Shown here: positions 7,440 to 16,005 of the stretch, one piece after another
Position numbering within the stretch: the first letter of the stretch is position 1
Layout of the letters: each line of letters opens with the position of its first letter
Assembly: GCA_902494515.1 (NCBI GenBank)
Contig: CABUTS010000003.1
Span: 1-64,000 of the forward strand
Length of the DNA: 64,000 bases
Reading direction: 5' to 3'
Source: an uncultured Muribaculaceae bacterium
GTDB taxonomy: Bacteria > Bacteroidota > Bacteroidia > Bacteroidales > Muribaculaceae
Program-made: the position numbers and the translations under genes
Notes under the pieces: model-generated
What the model saw: only the letters and a program-made list of their open reading frames with translations
Database searches by the model: none
Told to the model about the DNA's origin: nothing

Positions 7440-10109
7440 ATGAAAAGGTTTTTAAACATATTTCTGACAATGGCAGTAGTGCTCATGGCGGCATCGTGCG
7501 GCGGTGACGACCCGAAACCGGTGCCTGACCCGAAGCCCGACACCCCGGATGTGCCCGACACCCCGGATGTGCCTGACAATCCGTTTGGCCCGAATGCTAT
7601 CTACAATGGCATCGAGCTCCCCACGCAGTGGCCCCCGCAGCGCAACTACTCCAGCGAAATCCGCTCCGGCATGAATCCTTTCTATCTGACTTCAAAACCG
7701 GCAGTGGTAAAGGTGGATGTGGGCCGTCAGCTGTTTGTCGATAACTTCCTTATCGCTGCGACCACTCTGTCCCGCAAGTTCCATTATCCCGAATATCACC
7801 CCTCGAATCCGGTGCTGGTTCCCGACCAGACATGGGAGAAGCAGGGCGCAAACGGTGGTTTTGCCGCGCCGTTCAGCGATGGCGTCTGGTACGACGAAAC
7901 CGATGGCAAGTTCAAGATGTGGTATATGGCCGGCGGTGGCACCTATGCGACTTCCGGAGCCGGAATCACCTGCTACGCCGAGTCTTCCGACGGTATCAGC
8001 TGGACAAAGCCTTCGTTGAACGTAGTCAGCGGTACTAACATTGTCCGCCGCGGCTCTGTCCGCGACGCTTCGAGTGTCTGGATTGACAAGCAGGCTACCG
8101 ACCCCTCGGCACGCTATAAGATGTTCGAGGTTTCGGGCGGCGCAGGCAAATGGGCATATCATTACCTCACCTCCTCCGACGGAAAGGCATGGCGCGACAA
8201 TGCAACTCCTTCCGGTTTCATCGCCGACCGTTCCACGGTCTACAGGAATCCGTTCCGCGATGTCGGGGTATGGTCGATGCGCCATAACGTACGCGTTCAC
8301 AGCGGCGACCCCTATACCGTCCGTGCCCGCGACTATATGGAGCATAAGGACCCCGCAGCCGGAAACAAGGCGGCCAAGGCCGATCTGAAGAACTTCTGGT
8401 TCGGCCCGTGGCCCAACGAGCAGAAGCATCCGGTCTATAACAACAACGACGGCTCCCCCGGCATCTACAATCAGGATGCAATCGCCTACGAGAGCATCAT
8501 GCTCGGTTTCTTCTCCGTATGGCAAGGTCCCGAGAACGATGTCTGCAACCGCGACGGCGTAATAAAGAGGAATCAGATCATGGTCGGATATTCCCGCGAC
8601 GGCTATTCCTGGCTGCGCGAGGACATGAATCCCTTCCTTGCGGTCAACGACAGCCCTGATGCCTGAAACAACGGCAACCTGCAGTCGGTGGTCGGCTCCC
8701 CGCTCATAGTCGGTGACAAGCTCTATTTCTACCTCAGCGGCCGAAAGCTCGTCAACGGCAGTGAAGTGGTGACCACCGGTCTTGCTACACTGCGCCGCGA
8801 CGGTTTCGCCTCCATGAGCGGAAGCGGTGAACTTCAGACTGAACCTATGCGCTTCGCCGGCGGATACCTTATCGTCAACCCCACAAAGGCTGATTTCACA
8901 GTCGACAAGGAGGAATATTTCCTCGGCGACGAGGTTAAGTTCTTCGATGCCTCCACTACAAAGGGGAGCACAACCATCGTTGCGTGGCTGTGGGAATTCG
9001 CCGACGAGAACCGGTCTACCTCCGACCTCCGGAACCCTACATTCCACTATGACCAGGCAGGTTCCTATCCTGTGAAGCTCACTGTCACAGACTCCTATGG
9101 CCTGACCACCAGCATCACAAAGAGTATGAACATTCTGGATCCCTCGCAGGTAATCGCAACGCAGTGGACTGCTCTGCTCGGCGGTGCTGTCAAGGGCGGT
9201 TCGTCGCCGGCAGTTTCGCCCGACGGTTCTACGGTTTATATGCTTCGCAGCCTCGCCGGCAGCGACCTGGCAGCCCTTTATGCCTTCAATGCCGCCGACG
9301 GTCAGGTCAAGTGGACCCTCGACCTCAGCGCCGCGATGTCCGGAACCTCGGCTACTGCTCAGGCCAAGGATGTCTTCGGATCCCCCTCAGTCGGAGCCGA
9401 CGGCACAATCTATATGATTGTCCGCGACCTGCAGTCCACGACAGCCGAACGTGGCGTGTATGTGATTGCAGCCAACCCCAACGGTTCGCTTAAGTGGGCT
9501 AAGAAGGGTGGTGTAAGCGGCACCAACCTCTACGCCATCACTCCCGCCATCGACGCTTCGGGTAACATTATCGTGGCTACCCGCGGCAAGGAAGTATGGA
9601 AGGTTTCCCCTGCAGGCGATATTACCGTTTATGCTACTGATGATCTGGGCGTTACCGCCGGCATGACCATCTCCAGATCCGGGGTTGTTTACGGCGCTGC
9701 CAACGGTGCCAACGGCTTCTTCGCTCTCGACATCAACTCCGGTTCACCCCTCTGGAAGTATAATACCGACTTCGGCGGTGCGGCCGACGCCTTCACCGGC
9801 GCTCTGCGCAGTGCTCAGGCTTCAATCGACACCGACGGAACTGTTTACTTCGTCACCGACGCGGGTGCCGGCGGCCAGGTTATCGCCTTCAATCCTGCCG
9901 GTTCTGTCAAGTGGATCCGCAATACCGACGGCGCAATACCCGACGGCGGTGTTGCAATCGCCGGGGACGGCACTCTCTATGCCAACGGCGGTATGGCTCC
10001 CTCGCAGGGTCTCATCGCCCTCAACAGCGACGGCAGCATCAAGTGGACATACGCCACCAAAGGCAATGTACAGACTTCCCCCCTCATCGACAACCCGGTA
10101 TTCACATGA
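7440..10109 (+). pseudogene. Propeller-PKD-PQQ lipoprotein with in-frame TGA and truncated end
   Basis: A paralogue of the preceding propeller protein with a lipoprotein signal (LMAASCGGD) and a proline-rich repeated linker (DTPDVPDTPDVPD). TGA 8664-8666 interrupts it after NDSPDA, and the same frame continues as NNGNLQSVVGSPLIVGDKLYFY. The upstream paralogue reads GAWNWGNMQSVGG here, so the TGA exactly replaces a Trp codon (TGG). After the stop come the rest of the propeller, a PKD domain (FADENRSTSDLRNPTFHYD, then GSYPVKLTVTD) and PQQ-like repeats (ADGTIYMIVRD, DGTVYFVTDAG, DGTLYANGG). The last repeat breaks off at SPLIDNPVFT where the MFS remnant begins. GTG 8688 is not a convincing restart. 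The gene is therefore damaged twice, by a nonsense codon and by a 3' truncation. Confidence 0.8.
10094..10106. other. Junction: PQQ-repeat gene meets truncated MFS gene
   Basis: A PQQ-like repeat reads SPLIDN and then stops making sense. Within a few bases, in another frame, the MFS sequence (G)IHMTGLYMGQAVGG begins in mid-protein. Both genes point right and both are incomplete here. There is no spacer, terminator, promoter or mobile element. This is the right-hand partner of the junction near 1450. Confidence 0.65.
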
Positions 10110-10939
10110 CGGGTCTCTACATGGGTCAGGCTGTCGGCGGTTTTGGCGCTTTTGTAGCCGAGCACCTCTCCTGGCAGACTACCTTCCACTGGTTCGGTAT
10201 TGTCGGTATCGCATACGCTTTTGTGCTGATTGTATTCCTGTATGAGAAACGCTCCGGGAGTGCCGCTCCTCAGGAAGCTGGGACCAAAGAGCCCTTTGGC
10301 GTTACGCTGCGCAATAACCTCAGCGCTGTCAGGGGGTCGCTGGGCATGCTCATGACCAATATCGCTTTCTGGACGATCATATTTTTCTTCGCTTCGAGTT
10401 CCGTTCCCGGATGGGCCACGAAAAACTGGCTTCCCACCCTCTTCGCTGACAGCCTCGGCATAGAGATGTCGGTTGCCGGGCCGATCGCCACGATAACCAT
10501 TGCCTTCGCCTCGTTTGTCGGCGTGATGGTCGGTGGTCCTATGGCCGACAAATGGTCGCAGGTCAATCTCAAGGGACGTATCTACACCAGTGCAATCGGC
10601 CTGACGCTGATGATCCCCGCGCTGGTGCTCATGGGCTTCGGCACCACTTTCGCCGCAGCCATTGCCGCCGGTGTTATCTTCGGCCTTGGCTATGGCCTTT
10701 TCGACGCCAACAACATGCCTATCCTCTGCCAGTTCGTGCCTGACCGCTCGCGCGGCACCGCCTACGGCATGATGAACATGTCGGGTCTATTCATCGGCGC
10801 CCTTGCCACCAATCTCCTTGGCTCGCTCGCCGAGAAGGGGATGATGGGGCTGGGCTTCGCCTGCATGGCCGGAGCGCTCTGTCTTGCTCTGATTCTGCAG
10901 CTGACAGTCCTTAAACCCAAGACGCTGAACATGGAATGA
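10106..10939 (+). pseudogene. MFS transporter, N-terminally truncated
   Basis: About 277 residues with seven to eight hydrophobic segments. They start at TGLYMGQAVGGFGAFVAEHLSW (the TM4-TM5 region of a major facilitator) and run to LALILQLTVL. Full-length relatives are about 410-430 residues, so roughly the first four membrane helices and the start codon are missing. ATG 10106 merely lies in frame inside the remnant. The stop codon overlaps an ATG of the nagA frame (ATGA), so the gene was translationally coupled to nagA and probably imported an amino sugar or its derivative. As it stands it should be non-functional. Confidence 0.8.
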
Positions 10940-10956
10940 TAAAGCATAACCAGACA

Positions 10957-12114
10957 ATGTTAACACAAATATACAACGGCAAAATCCTGATTCCGGGCGG
11001 AAGGTGGATTAACGGCGGTTCTGTTTTAGTTAAAGACGACAAAATCGCGGAGATATACAGCCACAGCAGACTGTTGGAAAATGTGGACGCAAGTATCAAT
11101 GCCGGAGGCGGTTATATCCTTCCCGGCGGCATCGACATGCACGTGCATGGCGGCGGCGGACGTGACTTCATGGAAGCTACGAAAGAGGCCTTCGAGACTG
11201 CCGTAATGGTTCATCGCCGCCACGGTACGACCTCCATTTTCCCGACGTTGGCTTCTTCGACCGAAGAAACTATCCGCCAGGCTGCGGCTGTCTGCTCCGA
11301 GCTGGTCGAAGACCCTTACAGCGGGGTTCTCGGCCTGCATCTCGAAGGCCCGTATTTCAATCCCAAAATGGCGGGCGGCCAGATTCCGGAAAACATCCGC
11401 ATACCTTCTCCGATGGAGTACATCCCCATCGTCGAGGATTTCCCCTGTATCAAACGATGGGATGCAGCTCCCGAGCTGCCCGGTGCCGACGATTTCGCAC
11501 GCTATATCACAAGCAAAGGTCTCGTCGCGGCTATCGCTCACACACGGGCCAACTACAACGATGTGGTCGATGCCTACAAGAACGGCTACACTCTCGCTAC
11601 TCATTTCTACAATGCCATGACAACCTCGCACAAGGATGGCATCTATAAGCATGAGGGCACGGTGGAGTCGGTCTATCTCAACGACGGTATCAACGTGGAG
11701 GTCATCTCGGACGGCATTCATGTGCCGCCGGTAATCCTCCGGATGGTCCATAAGTTCAAGGGCTATGGACGGACCTGCCTTGTCACGGATGCGCTTGCCA
11801 TAACGGAATCTCCCGACGGGACCTCCTACGATCCCCGTATTATGATTGAGAACGGTGTATGCAAGCTGAAGGATGGTTCCGCCATCGCAGGAAGCTGCGC
11901 CACCATGGACCGCCTTATCCGCACCGCCGTCAGGGAAGCCGGCATACCGCTGGAAGATGCCGTGCGCATGGCCTCCGAGACCCCGGCCCTGATAATGGGC
12001 GTTTATGACCGCAAGGGTAGCATCTGCAAACGGAAAGACGCCGACATCATCGTCATGGACAAGAACCTCAACCTGACCCATGTCATCGCAATGGGCAAAA
12101 TTGTCGACCTTTAA
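10957..12114 (+). CDS. nagA: N-acetylglucosamine-6-phosphate deacetylase
   Basis: 385 residues. It removes acetate from GlcNAc-6-phosphate in the cytoplasm, giving glucosamine-6-phosphate for NagB. Amidohydrolase motifs: the metal-site start GGIDMHVHGGGGRDF, GLHLEGPYFNPKMAGGQ with the family Glu, AIAHTRA and ATHFYNAMT with His ligands, and LVTDA with the catalytic Asp. ATG 10957 (MLTQIYNGKIL) is chosen because Bacteroides NagA proteins begin this way. An earlier ATG at 10936 would add seven residues and overlap the MFS stop. nagB follows 79 bases downstream. With the MFS and ROK remnants this makes an amino-sugar catabolic locus whose promoter side has been lost. Confidence 0.93.
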   Translation: MLTQIYNGKILIPGGRWINGGSVLVKDDKIAEIYSHSRLLENVDASINAGGGYILPGGIDMHVHGGGGRDFMEATKEAFETAVMVHRRHGTTSIFPTLASSTEETIRQAAAVCSELVEDPYSGVLGLHLEGPYFNPKMAGGQIPENIRIPSPMEYIPIVEDFPCIKRWDAAPELPGADDFARYITSKGLVAAIAHTRANYNDVVDAYKNGYTLATHFYNAMTTSHKDGIYKHEGTVESVYLNDGINVEVISDGIHVPPVILRMVHKFKGYGRTCLVTDALAITESPDGTSYDPRIMIENGVCKLKDGSAIAGSCATMDRLIRTAVREAGIPLEDAVRMASETPALIMGVYDRKGSICKRKDADIIVMDKNLNLTHVIAMGKIVDL

Positions 12115-12193
12115 TACATGGATAAAGCATACGTTTTGTTTGATGAAAACGCTGCAACCCTGCGTTGGGACGGCATACAAACTTACATCAGAT

Positions 12194-13003
12194 ATGAGAC
12201 TTATAATTGAACCAAATTACGACCATGTGTCGCAGTGGGCAGCATATTATGTCGCAGCCCGTATCAATGAAGCCAATCCAACATCCGAACATCCCTTTGT
12301 TCTGGGCTGTCCCACCGGCTCTTCTCCTCTGGGAATGTACAGGGCGTTGATTAAACTCAATAAAGAGGGCAAAGTTTCGTTCAGGAACGTCGTTACCTTC
12401 AACATGGACGAGTACTGCGGCATCCCCCGCGACCATGAGCAGAGCTATCATACCTTCATGTGGTCCAACTTCTTCAGCCATATCGACATCAGGCCCGAGA
12501 ATGTCAATATCCTCGACGGCAATGCCGAAGACCCCGAAGAGGAATGTAAGCGCTACGAAGCGAAGATTGCCTCCTACGGCGGCATCGACCTGTTTCTTGG
12601 CGGCGTAGGTCCCGACGGCCATATCGCTTTCAACGAGCCCGGTTCGTCGCTCACCTCGCGCACCCGCATGAAAACTCTCACTCAGGACACCATCATCGCC
12701 AATTCCCGTTTCTTCGGCAACAACGTCGACGAGGTCCCCAAGACTGCGCTCACGGTGGGCGTCGGCACTGTCATGGCTGCCAAGAGCGTCTTGCTCCTTG
12801 TCAACGGACACAACAAGGCCCGTGCCCTGAAGCAAGGCGTGGAAGACGGCATCAGCCAGATGTGGACAATCTCGGCGCTCCAGCTTCACCCGCATGCTAT
12901 CATCGTAGCCGATGAAGACGCATGCGTGGAACTCAAAGTCGGAACATACCGCTATTTCAAGGAGATTGAAGGCGACAATGTAGTCCCGGCTCTTGCAGAT
13001 TGA
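12194..13003 (+). CDS. nagB: Glucosamine-6-phosphate deaminase
   Basis: 269 residues, the usual length. It converts glucosamine-6-phosphate to fructose-6-phosphate and ammonia. Family motifs: LGCPTGSSPLGMYRAL (phosphate/sugar loop), FNMDEYCGI with the catalytic Asp, GGVGPDGHIAFNEPGSS with the catalytic His region, and the RTRMKTLT segment. The start at ATG 12194 (MRLIIEPNYDHVSQW) matches the family N-terminus. A longer frame from 12080 would run back into nagA and is rejected. It is the last gene of the MFS-nagA-nagB operon. A MITE-like palindromic element follows and may provide the transcript end. Confidence 0.93.
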   Translation: MRLIIEPNYDHVSQWAAYYVAARINEANPTSEHPFVLGCPTGSSPLGMYRALIKLNKEGKVSFRNVVTFNMDEYCGIPRDHEQSYHTFMWSNFFSHIDIRPENVNILDGNAEDPEEECKRYEAKIASYGGIDLFLGGVGPDGHIAFNEPGSSLTSRTRMKTLTQDTIIANSRFFGNNVDEVPKTALTVGVGTVMAAKSVLLLVNGHNKARALKQGVEDGISQMWTISALQLHPHAIIVADEDACVELKVGTYRYFKEIEGDNVVPALAD

Positions 13004-13060
13004 ATCAAGCCCTTAAATTCATTTTGAATGATCAAAACTTCTTTTGAAGAAGATTGAAAA

Positions 13061-13199
13061 AGATGAGGGTGTATCAGAATTGATTATTTGTAGGGACATG
13101 CCTTTGGCATGTCAACATAATCACCTGATTTCCAGATATCACGTGCCAAAGGCACGTCCCTACGTTATGGTAAATATCAATTTTGCTACACCCTCATTT
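13061..13199. mobile_element. MITE-like element with nested inverted repeats
   Basis: The outer arms are ATGAGGGTGTATCAGAATTG (from 13063, about 22 bp) and its near-perfect reverse complement at 13176-13197, with two mismatches. Inside are two hairpins, GACATGCC-TTT-GGCATGTC (13095-13113) and ACGTGCC-AAA-GGCACGT (13141-13157). These hairpins are themselves inverted copies of each other and carry TAGGGAC/GTCCCTA ends. There is no protein. The size of about 135 bp, terminal repeats and internal symmetry fit a miniature inverted-repeat element, or a large palindromic unit. It lies between the convergent nagB and ABC-F genes, where it could also end both transcripts. No second copy is in the window. 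Confidence 0.65.
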
Positions 13200-13230
13200 C
13201 AGGATGGTTGCGATGGGGGTTGGGGTGTGG

Positions 13231-13294
13231 AGGGGATAGCGGGTCCGGGGAGGGGATAGCGGGGGATAGCGGGTCCGGGGAGGGGATAACGGGG
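13231..13294. repeat. Short tandem repeats, GGATAGCGGG units
   Basis: The unit AGGGGATAGCGGGTCCGGGG occurs at 13231-13250 and again at about 13261-13280 (one base different), with partial copies between and after. The array ends directly before the ABC-F stop codon at 13298. Confidence 0.8.
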
Positions 13295-13297
13295 AAA

Positions 13298-15337
13298 TTA
13301 CGGTTTGAGGCGGGCGCGGAGGTCGTCGAGGTCCTGGGAGGCGAGCTCCCAGAGCGACATGGCGGTTTCGAGGTCGCGGTTTTTGCGGGCGTGCCGGTCG
13401 AAGATGTCCCCCTGGACTTCGCCGGCGGCGATTTTGGCTTCGATTTCGGCGATTTCCCCTTCGATTTGGGTAATCTGTTGCTCAGCTTCTTCGACTTTCT
13501 TGGCGGCGCGGCGCAGTAGTTTCTCGTTTTCGCGCTGTTCGGCGTAGCTCAGGCGGCGGGGAGCCGCTTCGGCTGCGGCGTTCCGGGTTACCGGGGCGCC
13601 GTTTTGGGCGGCAGGGGAGGGGGATGCTTTTCCCTGAGTTGCGGTTTTCCCCTGAGTTGCGGTTTTGCCCTGATTCTGAACGGCTTTCCCCGAGGATGCC
13701 GGGTTGTTGCGCTCGAGTTCCTGAAGCGAGGCGAGCTTTTTCTTTTCGAGGAATTCGTAGATGCCGCCGAGACATTCGCGCACCTGGCCGCCGCCGAATT
13801 CATAGACCTTTTCGACGAGGCCGTCGAGAAATTCGCGGTCGTGGCTGACGACAATCACTGTGCCGGTGAAGTCCTTGATGGCCTGCTTGAGGATATCCTT
13901 GGTGGCCATGTCGAGGTGGTTGGTGGGCTCATCGAGAATCAGCAGGTTCACCGGCTCGAGCAGCAGACGGATCATTGCAAGTCGGGTCTTTTCGCCGCCG
14001 GAGAGCACCTTCACCTTCTTGTCGGAGGCTTCGCCGCCGAACATGAAGGCGCCGAGGATGTCGCGGATTTTAGTGCGGATGTCCCCCACGGCCACCCGGT
14101 CGATGGTGTCGAAGACGGTGATTTCGCCGTCGAGCAGCTGTGCCTGATTCTGAGCGAAATAGCCGATTTTCACGTTGTGGCCGATTTTCAGCGATCCGGT
14201 GAATGGTATCTCGTTCATGATGCACTTGACCAGGGTAGATTTGCCCTCGCCGTTCTTGCCGACGAAGGCCACCTTTTCGCCGCGCTTGATGGTGAATGTG
14301 GCGTGGTCGAAGACCTGATGGTCGCCGTAGGCTTTGCCGACATCTTCGGCAATGACGGGGTAGTCGCCTGAGCGGGGAGCCGGCGGGAAGCGGAGCGAGA
14401 GGTGCGAGGTGTCGACTTCGTCGACTTCTATGCGCTCGATTTTGGCGAGCTGCTTCATGCGCGATTGCACCTGCACGGCCTTCGTGGCTTTATAGCGGAA
14501 GCGCTCGATAAACGCTTCGGTGTCAGCGATTTCCTTCTGTTGGTTCTGATAGGCGCGCATCTGCTGTTCCACGCGTTCCTTCCTCAGTTCCTGGAATTTG
14601 GTGTAGCTGACATTGTAGTCGTAGATTTTGCCGCAGGAAATCTCGATGGTGCGGTTGGTTACGTTGTCGAGGAAGGCGCGGTCGTGGCTGACCAGCAGCA
14701 CGGCGTTGGCTTTGGTGGCGAGGAACTGCTCGAGCCACTGAATCGACTCGATGTCGAGGTGGTTGGTCGGCTCGTCGAGAAGCAGTACGTCGGGGCGCTG
14801 CAGCAGCAGTTTGGCCAGCTCGATTCTCATTCGCCAGCCGCCGGAAAACTCGGCGGTAGCGCGGTTGAAATCGGTGCGGAGGAATCCCAGACCGATCAGC
14901 GTTTTCTCCATTTCAGCCTCGGCATTCTCGGACTGCTCCATAGCCAGGCGCTCCGAAAGGTCGGCGATGTCGTCGATAAGCCGGGCGTAGTCGGGGGATT
15001 CGTAGTCGGTGCGCTCAGCCAGCTGGGCGTTCATGCGGTCGAGCCGCTCCTTCATCTTGTCGACGTGGGAGAACGCTTTGCGACATTCCTCGACCACCGT
15101 TGTGGAGTCGGCGATTTTCATCTGCTGCGGCAGGTAGCCGATGGTGGTGTCCTGAGGCACAGCTACTTGCCCTGATGTCGGGTTCTGAAGTCCGGCGATG
15201 ATTTTGAGCATGGTTGACTTGCCGACGCCGTTTTTCCCCACGAGGGCGATGCGGTCGCGCCGGTTGATCACATAGCTGATATTGTCGAAAAGTGATTTTG
15301 CAGAAAATTCTACTGAAAGGTTCTGGACGGAAATCAA
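13298..15337 (-). CDS. ABC-F family ATPase
   Basis: 679 residues with two nucleotide-binding domains and no membrane segments, so a cytoplasmic, ribosome-associated ABC-F protein rather than a transporter. Domain 1 has Walker A GKNGVGKST (about residue 35), signature FSGGWRMRIELAKLL and Walker B LLLDEPTNHLD. Domain 2 has GKNGEGKST, LSGGEKTRLAMIRLL and LILDEPTNHLD. An inter-domain linker (about 240-320) is basic. The C-terminus is an Ala/Gln/Lys-rich linker with TQGKTATQGK repeats, then a coiled coil. The start is the TTG at 15337: an in-frame TAA lies four codons upstream and the protein begins ISVQNLSVEF like its relatives. It starts 3 bases after the preceding stop, so it is translationally linked to the FthC-like gene. 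The subfamily (Uup- or YheS-like) is uncertain. Confidence 0.9.
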   Translation of the reverse strand: MISVQNLSVEFSAKSLFDNISYVINRRDRIALVGKNGVGKSTMLKIIAGLQNPTSGQVAVPQDTTIGYLPQQMKIADSTTVVEECRKAFSHVDKMKERLDRMNAQLAERTDYESPDYARLIDDIADLSERLAMEQSENAEAEMEKTLIGLGFLRTDFNRATAEFSGGWRMRIELAKLLLQRPDVLLLDEPTNHLDIESIQWLEQFLATKANAVLLVSHDRAFLDNVTNRTIEISCGKIYDYNVSYTKFQELRKERVEQQMRAYQNQQKEIADTEAFIERFRYKATKAVQVQSRMKQLAKIERIEVDEVDTSHLSLRFPPAPRSGDYPVIAEDVGKAYGDHQVFDHATFTIKRGEKVAFVGKNGEGKSTLVKCIMNEIPFTGSLKIGHNVKIGYFAQNQAQLLDGEITVFDTIDRVAVGDIRTKIRDILGAFMFGGEASDKKVKVLSGGEKTRLAMIRLLLEPVNLLILDEPTNHLDMATKDILKQAIKDFTGTVIVVSHDREFLDGLVEKVYEFGGGQVRECLGGIYEFLEKKKLASLQELERNNPASSGKAVQNQGKTATQGKTATQGKASPSPAAQNGAPVTRNAAAEAAPRRLSYAEQRENEKLLRRAAKKVEEAEQQITQIEGEIAEIEAKIAAGEVQGDIFDRHARKNRDLETAMSLWELASQDLDDLRARLKP

Positions 15338-15340
15338 GAC

Positions 15341-15904
15341 TTATTTCTTTCTTATATGATGAACTACAATGCGGTGTCGGTCGGTGATGACCATGTCGAC
15401 GGCCACGTCGTGGGGTTCGGCGGGAATCTCCTCGTCGAGGAGCTGGAAGTCGTAGCCGACGCCGACTTTGGTGGCCTTGGTCGAGGCCAACAGCCGGTCG
15501 TAATATCCCTTGCCGCGGCCCACGCGGTTGCCCCGGCGGTCGTAGGCGATGGCCGGAACCACCACCATTTCGATCTGTGAGATGTCAGCGACGTCGTCGC
15601 CCTGGGGTTCTTCGATCTGGAAGGCGCCGAGGGCCATAGTGCTCCGGTCGTAGGGGAGGATGTCGAGATTTACGCCGTTGACTCTCGGGAGGAAGAAGTG
15701 CTTGCGCGAGGCCCAGCGGTCGAGGAACTCGCGGGTGGAGAGCTCATCGGGCAGGGAATGGTAGAGGAGGATGTTTTCGGCCATCGTGAACGCAGCGGAG
15801 CGCTCGAGGAGATTGAAAACAGTCGCGGCGGCCTGCGCTTTTTCGGCGGGGGAGAGGAGGCTTTTGCGCGATTTGATGCGGTTGCGGATTTCTTCTTTGT
15901 TCAT
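15341..15904 (-). CDS. 5-formyltetrahydrofolate cyclo-ligase
   Basis: 187 residues. It uses ATP to convert 5-formyl-THF to 5,10-methenyl-THF in the cytoplasm. Family marks are the basic N-terminus EEIRNRIKSRKSLLS, the C-terminal glycine-rich loop GNRVGRGKGYYDRLL with VVPAIAYD before it, and the VDMVITDR end. Length is typical. It is the third gene of a minus-strand operon (dCMP deaminase, S41 protease, this, ABC-F), linking folate and nucleotide functions. Spacing to the ABC-F start is three bases. Confidence 0.9.
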   Translation of the reverse strand: MNKEEIRNRIKSRKSLLSPAEKAQAAATVFNLLERSAAFTMAENILLYHSLPDELSTREFLDRWASRKHFFLPRVNGVNLDILPYDRSTMALGAFQIEEPQGDDVADISQIEMVVVPAIAYDRRGNRVGRGKGYYDRLLASTKATKVGVGYDFQLLDEEIPAEPHDVAVDMVITDRHRIVVHHIRKK

Positions 15905-15923
15905 TTCGCGGATTACTTAAATC

Positions 15924-16005
15924 GGGGAGGCACAGGCCGGAATCACAGACCGGAGGCACAGGCCGGGGGCATGACCGGGTAAACAATCGGGGTCACGACC
16001 GGGCG
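15924..16005. repeat. Imperfect tandem repeats in spacer
   Basis: GGAGGCACAGGCCGG occurs at 15926-15940 and 15952-15966, with degenerate GACCGG/GGCCGG copies continuing to the S41 stop region. It fills the spacer between the S41 protease and cyclo-ligase genes and includes the protease stop codon. Confidence 0.75.

Noticed and set aside
8664..8666. TGA read as tryptophan or selenocysteine
   Set aside because: No other gene here uses internal TGA, many genes end in TGA, no SECIS-like hairpin was evident, and another gene carries an internal TAA.
1446..10106. A transposon or integrative element carrying the PUL block
   Set aside because: No recombinase, terminal repeats or target duplication at either border.
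13044..13259. A 71-codon frame after nagB
   Set aside because: Runs through the palindromic element and tandem repeats; not a real gene.
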